DNA of 64,000 nt from Cloacibacillus porcorum (GTDB lineage: Bacteria; Synergistota; Synergistia; Synergistales; Synergistaceae). The DNA is taken from NCBI RefSeq assembly GCF_001701045.1, contig NZ_CP016757.1, forward strand, positions 1,357,501-1,421,500, given 5' to 3'. Shown in pieces: positions 25,181-32,786 of this stretch (its first letter is position 1; each line of letters begins with the position of its first letter). The notes below the pieces were generated by a model. That model was given only the letters and a program-made list of their open reading frames with translations. It did no database searches and was not told where the DNA came from. The position numbers were made by a program, and so were the translations under genes.

Positions 25181-26434
25181 CCCGCGACCCGTTATGAAAT
25201 GGCCTCGGTAGTAGCGCGCGCCCTCGTAGCGGTAGACGCTGAAAAGGCCAGCAAGCAGGACCTCGAACTCCTCAAGAAGCTCGTCATGGAATTCAAAGAC
25301 GAACTCGACGCCCTCGGCGTGAAGGTCGACAAAATCGACAAGCGCGTTGCCGTGCTTGAGAAGAATCTTGGCGGTTGGAAGCTCAGCGGACAGATATACT
25401 TCGATGCGAACTTCACTGATTATGACAGCGCTCCCGATGATGACAGAAGCTTTAAGTTTGGCCGTCTGCGTTTCTTCCTTGGCAAACAGATCGATGAAAA
25501 TACGTCGCTGTTAGTTCGTATAAACGCAGCTGACGGGAGCTTCACATGGGATCGTGCTTATGTCGATACAAAACTTCCCTATGATGTCAATTTCCGTTTT
25601 GGACGTTTCAACTTTGACTGGGAAGGCGATCTTGGCCTGTATGATCCTTACACTGTCAACAACGACGCCACCTTTGGCGACTGGGATGTCGATGGCTTCC
25701 AGTTTGCTAAGACATGGGGTATGTTTAATGTGACAGGTATCGTCGGTCGTAATGCTGGTATCGAGTATAATGATGACATCGTTACAGAAGGCGATGACAA
25801 TACCCATATGACTTATGCTCTTAAGATTGGTGCAAACGGCGAGAAATGGATGCTTGGTGCTATGGGCTATTGGTGGAATGCTGACAATCTCAACGCACTT
25901 GTTGACGTCAATACCTATGGTATTTATGCTGGCTATAACTTTACACCGGCAGTCCAGCTGAAGGGTGTTTACTACTTCCAGGATCTCGATCCTGGTTTCA
26001 GCTTTGATGGCGATGATCCTAAGTCATGGAAAGCCATTCTCGATGTGAAACAGGATCTCCTCAAGTTCACCTCACTCTGGATTGAATACGCACAGCAGGA
26101 CAATACGTTCTTTGGAACAAATTCCTATCAGTATCTTGGTGCCAACGAAATGAACAACCAGCCGTTCAATACCGGTACCGCGAAGATATTCAACATCATC
26201 GCTGACCAGCAGTGGAACGACAAGTTCAGTACCTATCTGCGTTATTGGCAGGCTGACTGGGATACAAACGGCATCGACGACACGAAGAACTGGACCGTTG
26301 GCGTAAGATATCAGTACACACCCGCCATTCAGTTCAAGCTTGAATACGACAGCGTTGACTACGGCGATGGCGCCTTCCAGGAATACAACGGCAAAGACAA
26401 TATCTTCCGTTTCCGCACAACAGTCAACTTCTAA
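25163..26434 (+). CDS. Silent 5'-truncated SLH porin, cassette 5
   Basis: An open body of 423 residues from the 18-bp site, the shortest of the six, predicting a 478-residue fusion. The shared 5' block runs through VDKIDKRVAVLEKNLGGWKL, then a distinct barrel (SGQIYFDANFTDYDSAPDDD, LPYDVNFRFGRFNFDWEGDL). It ends FRFRTTVNF. No start codon or signal peptide; the internal ATG at 25199 would give a non-exported product. Confidence 0.8.
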   Translation, partial: AFKGAQPATRYEMASVVARALVAVDAEKASKQDLELLKKLVMEFKDELDALGVKVDKIDKRVAVLEKNLGGWKLSGQIYFDANFTDYDSAPDDDRSFKFGRLRFFLGKQIDENTSLLVRINAADGSFTWDRAYVDTKLPYDVNFRFGRFNFDWEGDLGLYDPYTVNNDATFGDWDVDGFQFAKTWGMFNVTGIVGRNAGIEYNDDIVTEGDDNTHMTYALKIGANGEKWMLGAMGYWWNADNLNALVDVNTYGIYAGYNFTPAVQLKGVYYFQDLDPGFSFDGDDPKSWKAILDVKQDLLKFTSLWIEYAQQDNTFFGTNSYQYLGANEMNNQPFNTGTAKIFNIIADQQWNDKFSTYLRYWQADWDTNGIDDTKNWTVGVRYQYTPAIQFKLEYDSVDYGDGAFQEYNGKDNIFRFRTTVNF

Positions 26435-26450
26435 TCAACTCGTTTAACAC

Positions 26451-26482
26451 AAAACGGAGCCCCGAAAGGGGCTCTGTTTTTT
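26451..26482 (+). terminator. Terminator after cassette-5 porin
   Basis: ACGGAGCCCC and GGGGCTCTGT pair (one mismatch) across GAAA, followed by TTTTTT. Confidence 0.85.
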
Positions 26483-26567
26483 ACGTCTTTATTAACTTTA
26501 TATCATTCAGATTCAATTTCCGTATGTCTTCATAAAAATAGTAAAATATGAAAGGAGCTTCTCATAC

Positions 26568-27317
26568 ATGAAGAAAATATCTTTACTTGTAGCCTCCCTC
26601 TTGCTGCTTATGGCTATGCCGCTTACAGCAAACGCCGATGCTTTTGACCAGGTGATGCAGAGATGGACGAAAAAGCAGCTATTCCAGAGTGATATGGACG
26701 GCAATCTGGCGGTCAAAGCTATTTACTATTCCGCCGAATATATGGAGGCCTATATTCAGTCAGAGGCGAAAAAGAATCTTTGGACGGAATCAGAGACAGA
26801 GGACTTTAAATACAAGTTCCTCACGGCACTGAATCTTAACGAGACTATCCCCATCTATATCGAGTTTGTAAATAACGGTCCGACTATGCATCTTGGCCCA
26901 TTTGATAATATGGTCAGTCTCAGGATAAAGAACAAAACATATAAACCGATCGAATATGACAAGCGCTTCAACTTTGGTTTTCAGGGACAGAAGGACGGTC
27001 TTGTCTTTTTTCCCAGGTATGATGTCAAGACAGGCAAGGATTTACTTGAAGGTGTAAAGTCCGTTCGCCTGGAATTCAAGCCGGCGATAAGCCCAATATT
27101 GGATGGCAAGGCCCCCTTTTATATCTGGGATATAGCAAAAGACGATCCAGACAAGTTGTATCAGGGCTCTACAGCAGCTCGCATGGAGACTGACCGCCTG
27201 ATCAAACGCCTTGAGCGCCTTCGTAAAGATAAAGCTGATGAAGAATCTAAGCTGGCATCTATCAACAGCGAAATTGCCACAATCCAAGCACGTTTGGATG
27301 AACTTGCTAAACAATAA
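26568..27317 (+). CDS. Secreted porin-cassette partner protein, copy 5
   Basis: 249 residues and the only copy with an ATG start, 26568, with AAAGGAG upstream. Signal peptide MKKISLLVASLLLLMAMPLT, cut after NADA or TANA. Core segments match the family (IYYSAEYMEAYIQSEAKKNL, FVNNGPTMHLGPFDNMVSL, YIWDIAKDDPDKLYQG), ending in a coiled coil. It is the most divergent copy, consistent with its unpaired porin. Confidence 0.75.
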   Translation: MKKISLLVASLLLLMAMPLTANADAFDQVMQRWTKKQLFQSDMDGNLAVKAIYYSAEYMEAYIQSEAKKNLWTESETEDFKYKFLTALNLNETIPIYIEFVNNGPTMHLGPFDNMVSLRIKNKTYKPIEYDKRFNFGFQGQKDGLVFFPRYDVKTGKDLLEGVKSVRLEFKPAISPILDGKAPFYIWDIAKDDPDKLYQGSTAARMETDRLIKRLERLRKDKADEESKLASINSEIATIQARLDELAKQ

Positions 27318-27331
27318 GATAAATACATAAT

Positions 27332-27371
27332 AAAACAGTCCCGGCGCATAAATTCGCCGGGACTGTTTTTA
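27332..27371. terminator. Bidirectional terminator between convergent cassettes 5 and 6
   Basis: AAACAGTCCCGGCG and CGCCGGGACTGTTT form a 14-pair stem with an 8-base loop and T/A-runs on either side. Confidence 0.92.
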
Positions 27372-27408
27372 TGGTCTAATTTCAGTATAACGTATACGTT
27401 ACTTGTCT

Positions 27409-28170
27409 TTATTGTCTTGCTAACTCATCCAAACGGTTTTGGATAGTTGAGATCTCATCATTGATGGCCTTTAACTTGGCCTCTTCTTCTGCCTTGTCCT
27501 TGCGCAGCTTCTCAAGGCGCTTCAGCAGACGGTCTGTCTCAAGCTTATTGGCGGCTGCGCCTTTGTACAAAGCCTGCGGATCGTCCCTAGCAATATCCCA
27601 GATGAAGCTGATATTCCGGCCTTCGAGTATGGGGCTTATAGCCGGTACAAATTCTATGCTCACATTTTTAACACCCTTTAATAAATCTTTTCCCGTTTTT
27701 TCATCAAACCTTGGGAAAAATACCAGCCCCTCTTTCTTCCCCTGGAACTTAAAGTTGAAGCGACGGTCATAATCTACCGGTTTATAGGTCTTGCCAGCAA
27801 TCCGCAGCTTTACCATTATGTCGAAGGGGCCAAGGAACATCGTTGGTCCGTTGTTTATAAACTCTATCTGTATAGGGATAAGTTCGTCCAGTTTAAGGCT
27901 AGAGAGAAACTTATACTTGTAATCATCCGCCTCCTGCTGAGTCCACAGGTTGTCTTTAGCCTCTTTCTGAACAAGAGCCTCTATGAACTCTGCAGAATAA
28001 TACGTAGCTCTGACCTCAAGATTAGCGCCATCCTCGTCTACTATCTTACGAGATTTTGTCCAGCGTTGAAGTACCTGGTCAAAAGTATCGGCAAAAGAGG
28101 GAGCTGTCAAGGTACTTAAGTTACCAAAAAGCAAACCAAGGATTATCAGCAGTGTCGTGAGTTTTTTCAA
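27409..28170 (-). CDS. Secreted porin-cassette partner protein, copy 6
   Basis: 253 residues with TTG start at 28170 and TGGAGG upstream. Signal peptide MKKLTTLLIILGLLFGNLST, cut near PSFA. The N-terminal two thirds resemble copy 2. The 3' end of the gene (AINDEISTIQNRLDEL) is almost base-identical to copies 3 and 4, so the coding sequence looks mosaic. Confidence 0.75.
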   Translation of the reverse strand: MKKLTTLLIILGLLFGNLSTLTAPSFADTFDQVLQRWTKSRKIVDEDGANLEVRATYYSAEFIEALVQKEAKDNLWTQQEADDYKYKFLSSLKLDELIPIQIEFINNGPTMFLGPFDIMVKLRIAGKTYKPVDYDRRFNFKFQGKKEGLVFFPRFDEKTGKDLLKGVKNVSIEFVPAISPILEGRNISFIWDIARDDPQALYKGAAANKLETDRLLKRLEKLRKDKAEEEAKLKAINDEISTIQNRLDELARQ

Positions 28171-28252
28171 TTAAATGCCTCCATTTGAGAGATTTTTTAT
28201 AAAGAAGTAATAAATAAAAGATGAAGAAGCCGATATGTAAAAGCATTCTTAG

Positions 28253-28284
28253 AAAAACAGAGACCCTTTCGGGTCTCTGTTTTG
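28253..28284 (-). terminator. Terminator after cassette-6 porin
   Basis: AAACAGAGACCC and GGGTCTCTGTTT pair across TTTC. Confidence 0.85.
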
Positions 28285-28299
28285 AGTTAAGCTGCTAGC

Positions 28300-29688
28300 T
28301 TAGAAGCTGACGTTGGTACGGAAGCGGATAACGTGATCTTTACCCTGTGCGGCTGTTGTTCCGCTAAGGAAGGAATTATCGCCGTGATCAACCTGATCGT
28401 AGGCAAGTTCAAAGTAGAGAGCCGGTGTGTACTGATAGCCAACACCAAGACCCCACTCCGTAGCGTCGTCGAGCCAGTCTGTGTCGTAGTCAACATTCGC
28501 AAAGCGGACAAAGCTGCTCCACTTGTCGTTCCATTTCTGGTCGGCCTTCACAAACCACCACTTGGAAGTTCCGAAAGGATTTGAGAAGTCCATGTTTCTT
28601 CCAACATAGTCATACGCACCGCCGCCGATTGAATAGCGATTTGTCAGACCGAGATACGTATTATCCTGCTGTGAGTATTCGATCCAGAGTCCTGTGAACT
28701 TGAGGAGATCCTGTTTGATGTCGAGGATGGCTTTCCATGCCTTCGGGCTATCCTCTGTCATACCGGCAGTTAAACCAGTATATGTGGGAACATCAGAGCC
28801 GAGCTTCTGGAAGTAGTAAATCCCCTTCAGTTCGACTGTGGGGGTGAACTTATAACCAGCGTAGATGCCGTAGTTCTGGATTCCGAGGTCACCAGCGGTA
28901 TCCGCTGTCGAGTCGTCGTCGAACCAATAACCGCTCGCGCCAAGCATAAACTTCTCGTTAGGCTGCCAGTTGAGATCGAGGATATAGCTCATGAAGCTTC
29001 CGTTTTTACCATCAGAAAGGACAATATAATCATCGCCGAAGTTGTCGTTACGTCCAATGGCAGCCGTAGCTTTAAAAGTATTCCACTTTTTGCTAGCCTG
29101 GAAGCCGTCCGTACGGAAGTCACCAAAGATGGCATCGTTGTCAATGTAGAGTCCATAATCGCCTTCAAAGTCAACTGCGAAACGTCCAACGCGGAAGTCG
29201 ATGTCATAGGGAAGCTTTGTGTTCACGAACATATGTGACCAGCGCATATGCTGCGTATCGCCACGCCCACCATTAGCAGAATTACCTGCCCCGTCAGCGC
29301 CTGTACGGTACTGAGCGTAGAAGTAGGTATTCTCACTGATCTGCTTTGTGAGGAACAGACGGAAACGCTCTTTTTCAAAGTCATTCTTTTTGTTGCTCTC
29401 GTTGAAGTAGTACATACCATTGTCGGTATCGTTGGCAAACTTAGCATCAAAGCGGAAATTACCACGAATTTTCCATCCGCCGATACCATCTTCAAGGACT
29501 GCTACTCTCTTGTCAAGTTTGTCGACCTTCACGCCGAGGGCATCGAGTTCGTCTTTGAATTCCATGACGAGCTTCTTGAGGAGTTCGAGATCCTGCTTGC
29601 TGGCCTTTTCAGCGTCTACCGCTACGAGGGCGCGCGCTACTACCGACGCCATCTCATAACGGGTCGCGGGCTGTGCACCTTTGAATGC
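28300..29688 (-). CDS. Silent 5'-truncated SLH porin, cassette 6 (inverted)
   Basis: An open body of 462 residues reading leftward from the 18-bp site; a head fusion would be 517 residues. The barrel is cassette-2-like (GGWKIRGNFRFDAKFAND, FRLFLTKQISENTYFYAQYRTG, HMRWSHMFVNTKLPYDIDFR) and ends IRFRTNVSF. There is no start or signal peptide. It is inverted relative to the expression site, so inversion of 21365-29688 would bring this body next to the head. Confidence 0.8.
   Translation of the reverse strand, partial: AFKGAQPATRYEMASVVARALVAVDAEKASKQDLELLKKLVMEFKDELDALGVKVDKLDKRVAVLEDGIGGWKIRGNFRFDAKFANDTDNGMYYFNESNKKNDFEKERFRLFLTKQISENTYFYAQYRTGADGAGNSANGGRGDTQHMRWSHMFVNTKLPYDIDFRVGRFAVDFEGDYGLYIDNDAIFGDFRTDGFQASKKWNTFKATAAIGRNDNFGDDYIVLSDGKNGSFMSYILDLNWQPNEKFMLGASGYWFDDDSTADTAGDLGIQNYGIYAGYKFTPTVELKGIYYFQKLGSDVPTYTGLTAGMTEDSPKAWKAILDIKQDLLKFTGLWIEYSQQDNTYLGLTNRYSIGGGAYDYVGRNMDFSNPFGTSKWWFVKADQKWNDKWSSFVRFANVDYDTDWLDDATEWGLGVGYQYTPALYFELAYDQVDHGDNSFLSGTTAAQGKDHVIRFRTNVSF
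29671..29688 (-). repeat. Putative crossover site, cassette 6
   Basis: GCATTCAAAGGTGCACAG on the minus strand, flanked on its left side by AT-rich CTTATTTA. It marks the right edge of the locus. The stretch from 29689 to the Rrf2 promoter is AT-rich with no supported gene. Confidence 0.65.
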
Positions 29689-29871
29689 TAAATAAGATAT
29701 TTTTGTTTTTATTTCATGTGAAGTAGAGCCTTTTGGTAATCAAAATAACTAACTAATAGTATTAAAAATGTTAATTACATATGTAAATGTATACTAATTA
29801 CTTCGTGCTGTTATACAGTGGTTACTCAAATACGCAGTTCTTAAAAGAGGCAATATATATGTTGGATAAAC

Positions 29872-29900
29872 TTGATAAATTTTATCCACTATGTTATGCT
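29872..29900 (+). promoter_or_regulatory. Promoter and operator of the Rrf2 regulator
   Basis: TTGATA (29872-29877) and TATGCT (29895-29900) are 17 bp apart. GATAAATTTTATC (29874-29886), a palindrome apart from its central base, lies across the -35 box and spacer. A related palindrome sits in the cooS promoter, both followed or preceded by CCACT/AGTGG, suggesting one regulator controls both. Confidence 0.65.
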
Positions 29901-29952
29901 ATGCACAATACATTATATATAGAAGACATAGAAGAAAGAGGGGGGAGTTTCG

Positions 29953-30351
29953 ATGATCATGACGCGGGAGACTGATTACGCGGTCCGTATTCTGCGGGCC
30001 TTATCGTGCGGTGAGCGTCTGACGGTGCGCCAGGTTTGCGATTCGGAGCTTGTTCCCGTGCAGTTTGCCTATAAGATTTTAAAGAAGCTTGCCTCCTGCG
30101 GTTATGTAGAAATATTTCGCGGACAGGAGGGCGGCTGCCGTCTGAAGGCAGATCTTAACGAGCTTTCATTATATGATCTTATGCGCTGTATCAACGAGGA
30201 TATTTTTGTCAATGCCTGCATGGATTCCGAGTATGAATGTCCTTGGCGGCGTTCACACTGCGGCATGTGCCGTTTTCACAGCAGCCTTGAAGGGGTCCAG
30301 GGAGAGATCGAGGAGCTGCTGAAGCGTAACTATATCGGAAATATGCTGTAA
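29953..30351 (+). CDS. Rrf2-family transcriptional regulator with Cys cluster
   Basis: 132 residues. Winged-helix Rrf2 N-terminus (MTRETDYAVRILRALSCGER, then VPVQFAYKILKKLASCGYVE). Four clustered cysteines in CMDSEYECPWRRSHCGMC at about 93-110 fit an Fe-S or other redox/metal site, as in IscR, NsrR or RsrR. GGGGGGAG precedes the ATG at 29953; an ATG at 29959 is an alternative. It is transcribed just ahead of the CO dehydrogenase operon and is its likely regulator. CO, redox or iron as signal is not determinable from sequence. Confidence 0.88.
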   Translation: MIMTRETDYAVRILRALSCGERLTVRQVCDSELVPVQFAYKILKKLASCGYVEIFRGQEGGCRLKADLNELSLYDLMRCINEDIFVNACMDSEYECPWRRSHCGMCRFHSSLEGVQGEIEELLKRNYIGNML

Positions 30352-30368
30352 AACAGAGTCTAATTTTT

Positions 30369-30397
30369 TTGTGTGTAAAGTGGATAAAAATTATCTA
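30369..30397 (+). promoter_or_regulatory. Promoter and operator of the cooS operon
   Basis: TTGTGT (30369-30374) and TATCTA (30392-30397), 17-bp spacing. GATAAAAATTATC (30383-30395) overlaps the -10 box, and AGTGG stands directly before it. It matches the palindrome in the Rrf2 promoter, so binding by the upstream Rrf2 protein is the simplest model. Confidence 0.6.
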
Positions 30398-30428
30398 AAT
30401 ACACCGGTAAGGTGAGGGAGGAATTCTT

Positions 30429-32312
30429 ATGAATCAGTGTTTTGGATGTAATACCTGTAAGAGCGCGGATAAGCCGCTTGAGTTATTTATTCGTTCTCTG
30501 CCGCTTGAGACGTCGCACCACCGTGTCGAGGGGCAGTCGGTGAAGTGCGGCTTTGGTTTGCAGGGGGTGTGCTGCCGCCTTTGCTCCAACGGTCCCTGCC
30601 GCGTGACGCCCAAGGCGCCGAAGGGCATCTGCGGCGCGACGGCGGACGTCATCGTTTCACGCAATTTTTTGCGCGCCGTCGCCTCCGGCTCGGGCTGTTA
30701 TATCCATATCGTCGAGAACACGGCGCTTAATCTTAAGAATACCGCGCTGGCCAAAGGGCTGATCAAGGGAGAGAAGACGCTTGAGCGGCTCTGCGGGTTA
30801 TTCGGCGTCACGGCGGCCGATAAGTACGGCAAGGCGCTTGCCGTTGCCGAGATGGTGCTCGCCGACCTTTATAAGCCGGAGTATGAAAAGATGGCGCTGG
30901 TGAAGAAGCTGGCTTACGAGCCGCGCTATGCCAACTGGGAGAAGCTGGGCATCCTTCCCGGCGGTGCGAACGCGGAGATCGTCAAGGGCGTTGTGAAGTG
31001 TTCGACTAATCTCAATTCCGATCCTGTCGATATGCTGCTTACATGTCTTAAGCTGGGGATTTCCACAGGGCTTTACGGTCTGACGCTCACGAATCTTTTG
31101 AACGACGTGATGCTCGGAGAGCCGGAGATACGCCTGGCGCCGGTCGGCCTTGGCGTGATTGACCCCGACTATATCAATATTATGATCACCGGCCACCAAC
31201 ATTCCTGTTTTTCCTATCTCCAGGACCGCCTCACCGATCCTGACGTCACGGCGAAGGCCGTCGCTGCGGGAGCTAAGGGGTTCCGTCTTGTAGGCTGTAC
31301 CTGCGTGGGGCAGGATCTGCAGCTGCGCGGCGCGCATTACGAGGAGGTATTTGTCGGGCACGCCGGCAATAACTATACCTCGGAGGCGGTGCTCGCTACC
31401 GGCGCGATCGACGCGGTGCTCTCGGAGTTCAACTGCACGCTGCCCGGTATCGAGCCGATCTGCGAGGCGCTCAATATAAAACAGATATGTCTCGACGATG
31501 TGGCGAAGAAGTCAAACGCCGAGTATATGCCTTTTATCTTTGAAAGCCGCGAGTGCGACAGCGGCCGCATAATCGACGCCGTCATCGCCTCGTACCGGGC
31601 GCGCCGCGGAGAGGTCGCTCTGAACCTTCTGCCGGAGCACGGCAACCAAGATACGCTGACGGGCGTTTCGGAGGTCTCTCTCAAGGATTTTCTCGGCGGT
31701 AACTGGAAGCCGCTCATAGACCTTATCGTCTCCGGCGAGATCAAAGGTGTCGCCGGCGTCGTTGGCTGCTCAAATCTCACCTTCGGCGGTCATGACGTGC
31801 TGACGGTCGAATTGACGAAGGAGCTTATCAAGCGAGACATAATCGTGCTCTCCGCGGGCTGTTCGTCGGGCGGTCTTGAGAACTGCGGGCTGATGTCGCC
31901 GGCCGCCGCCGAGCTTGCGGGGCCGAAGCTTAAGGCGATATGTAAAAAGCTTGGCATTCCGCCGGTGTTAAACTTTGGTCCCTGCCTCGCGATCGGGCGG
32001 CTTGAGATCGTGGCGACGGAGCTTGCGGCGGCGATAGGCATCGACCTGCCGCAGATGCCGCTCGTCCTCTCCGCGCCGCAGTGGCTGGAGGAGCAGGCTC
32101 TTGCCGACGGAGCCTTCGGGCTTGCGCTCGGACTGCCGCTCCATCTTGGCGAGGCGCCCTTCATCACCGGCAGCAAGGTGGTGGTGGATGTGCTTACAGA
32201 GCAGATGAAATCTCTTACGGGAGGGCAGGTTATCATCGATCCCGACGCAGTGTCGGCGGCGGACAAGCTTGAGGGAATCATACTCGAGAAGCGGGCCGCG
32301 CTGGGGATCTGA
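30429..32312 (+). CDS. cooS: Anaerobic carbon monoxide dehydrogenase, catalytic subunit
   Basis: The 627-residue Ni-Fe-S enzyme oxidises CO to CO2 (or the reverse) in the cytoplasm. Cys40 and Cys48 fit the intersubunit D cluster. Cys49, 52, 57 and 68 (CCRLCSNGPC, then ICGAT) fit the B cluster. C-cluster ligands are present: His in MITGHQHS and Cys in VGCTCVG, SEFNCTLPG, VGCSNLT, SAGCSSGG and FGPCLAIGR. Unusual extra cysteines (CFGCNTC, 4-10) occupy the N-terminus, and GSGCYIHIVENT replaces the usual His-rich segment after the B cluster, suggesting a divergent clade. No acetyl-CoA synthase or Ni chaperone (CooC) gene is nearby. cooF follows. Confidence 0.94.
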   Translation: MNQCFGCNTCKSADKPLELFIRSLPLETSHHRVEGQSVKCGFGLQGVCCRLCSNGPCRVTPKAPKGICGATADVIVSRNFLRAVASGSGCYIHIVENTALNLKNTALAKGLIKGEKTLERLCGLFGVTAADKYGKALAVAEMVLADLYKPEYEKMALVKKLAYEPRYANWEKLGILPGGANAEIVKGVVKCSTNLNSDPVDMLLTCLKLGISTGLYGLTLTNLLNDVMLGEPEIRLAPVGLGVIDPDYINIMITGHQHSCFSYLQDRLTDPDVTAKAVAAGAKGFRLVGCTCVGQDLQLRGAHYEEVFVGHAGNNYTSEAVLATGAIDAVLSEFNCTLPGIEPICEALNIKQICLDDVAKKSNAEYMPFIFESRECDSGRIIDAVIASYRARRGEVALNLLPEHGNQDTLTGVSEVSLKDFLGGNWKPLIDLIVSGEIKGVAGVVGCSNLTFGGHDVLTVELTKELIKRDIIVLSAGCSSGGLENCGLMSPAAAELAGPKLKAICKKLGIPPVLNFGPCLAIGRLEIVATELAAAIGIDLPQMPLVLSAPQWLEEQALADGAFGLALGLPLHLGEAPFITGSKVVVDVLTEQMKSLTGGQVIIDPDAVSAADKLEGIILEKRAALGI

Positions 32313-32333
32313 GATGGAAAGGAGCGTGCGGCT

Positions 32334-32786
32334 ATGAAACGTATCTTTATTGACGCCGATAAGTGCGACGGGTGCATGAACTGTTCTCTTGCGTGTATGA
32401 ATGCCCACCGCAGGGACGGGATAGATAACATCTATTCCCTTGATTTGAACGACCCTGAGAATGAGAGCCGCAATTTTATTCTGCAGGACGGTGGGAAACA
32501 TTACCGCCCGCTCTTCTGCCGCCACTGCGATGAGCCGATGTGTGTCGTGAGCTGCATGAGCGGCGCGATGCGTAAGAATCCTGAGACGGGGCTTGTCGAG
32601 TACGACGAGACAAAGTGCGGAGCCTGCTATATGTGCGTCATGAACTGCCCTTATGGCGTGCCGAAGCCCGATACCGCGACGCGCAGCGTTGTAATAAAGT
32701 GCGATTTCTGCGCCGGTAAGGAAGAGGGGCCGAGCTGCGTGCGTGCCTGTCCTAAAGAGGCCATCTATCTTAAGGAGGTGGAGTAG
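32334..32786 (+). CDS. cooF: CooF-like 4Fe-4S ferredoxin
   Basis: 150 residues with cysteine motifs for four [4Fe-4S] clusters: CDGCMNCSLAC near the N-terminus, CRHCDEPMCVVSC, CGACYMCVMNC and CDFCAGKEEGPSCVRAC. CooF relays electrons from CooS to a partner. Here the partner is most likely the FAD enzyme encoded immediately downstream (1 bp from the stop). AAAGGAG-type ribosome site. Confidence 0.92.
   Translation: MKRIFIDADKCDGCMNCSLACMNAHRRDGIDNIYSLDLNDPENESRNFILQDGGKHYRPLFCRHCDEPMCVVSCMSGAMRKNPETGLVEYDETKCGACYMCVMNCPYGVPKPDTATRSVVIKCDFCAGKEEGPSCVRACPKEAIYLKEVE

Larger units (their letters stand above)
11880..29688. other. Predicted SLH-porin cassette-switching locus (six cassettes, one expression head)
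   Basis: Six units, each a porin body, a terminator and a secreted partner gene, lie at 11880-14443 (+), 14804-17146 (+), 19539-17236 (-), 21200-23659 (+, complete), 25163-27317 (+) and 29688-27409 (-). Each porin body begins at the same 18-bp sequence. Only the unit at 21200 also has a start codon, signal peptide and first half of the SLH domain. A tyrosine recombinase (20771-19611, -) and a Fic gene are the only other genes inside. Non-coding parts are strikingly AT-rich compared with flanking chromosome. The layout is seen; recombination is inferred. Confidence 0.75.

Noticed and set aside
11880-29688. Integron cassette array
   Set aside because: The recombinase has an N-terminal DUF4102-like domain and no integron-specific insertion that I can see; cassettes lack attC-like foldable sites at their 3' ends.
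11880-29688. Diversity-generating retroelement
   Set aside because: No reverse transcriptase gene and no template/variable repeat pair with A-specific changes; variation here is whole-barrel.
29787-29975. 62-codon open frame upstream of the Rrf2 gene
   Set aside because: It covers the Rrf2 promoter and operator, lacks a ribosome site and overlaps the regulator's start.
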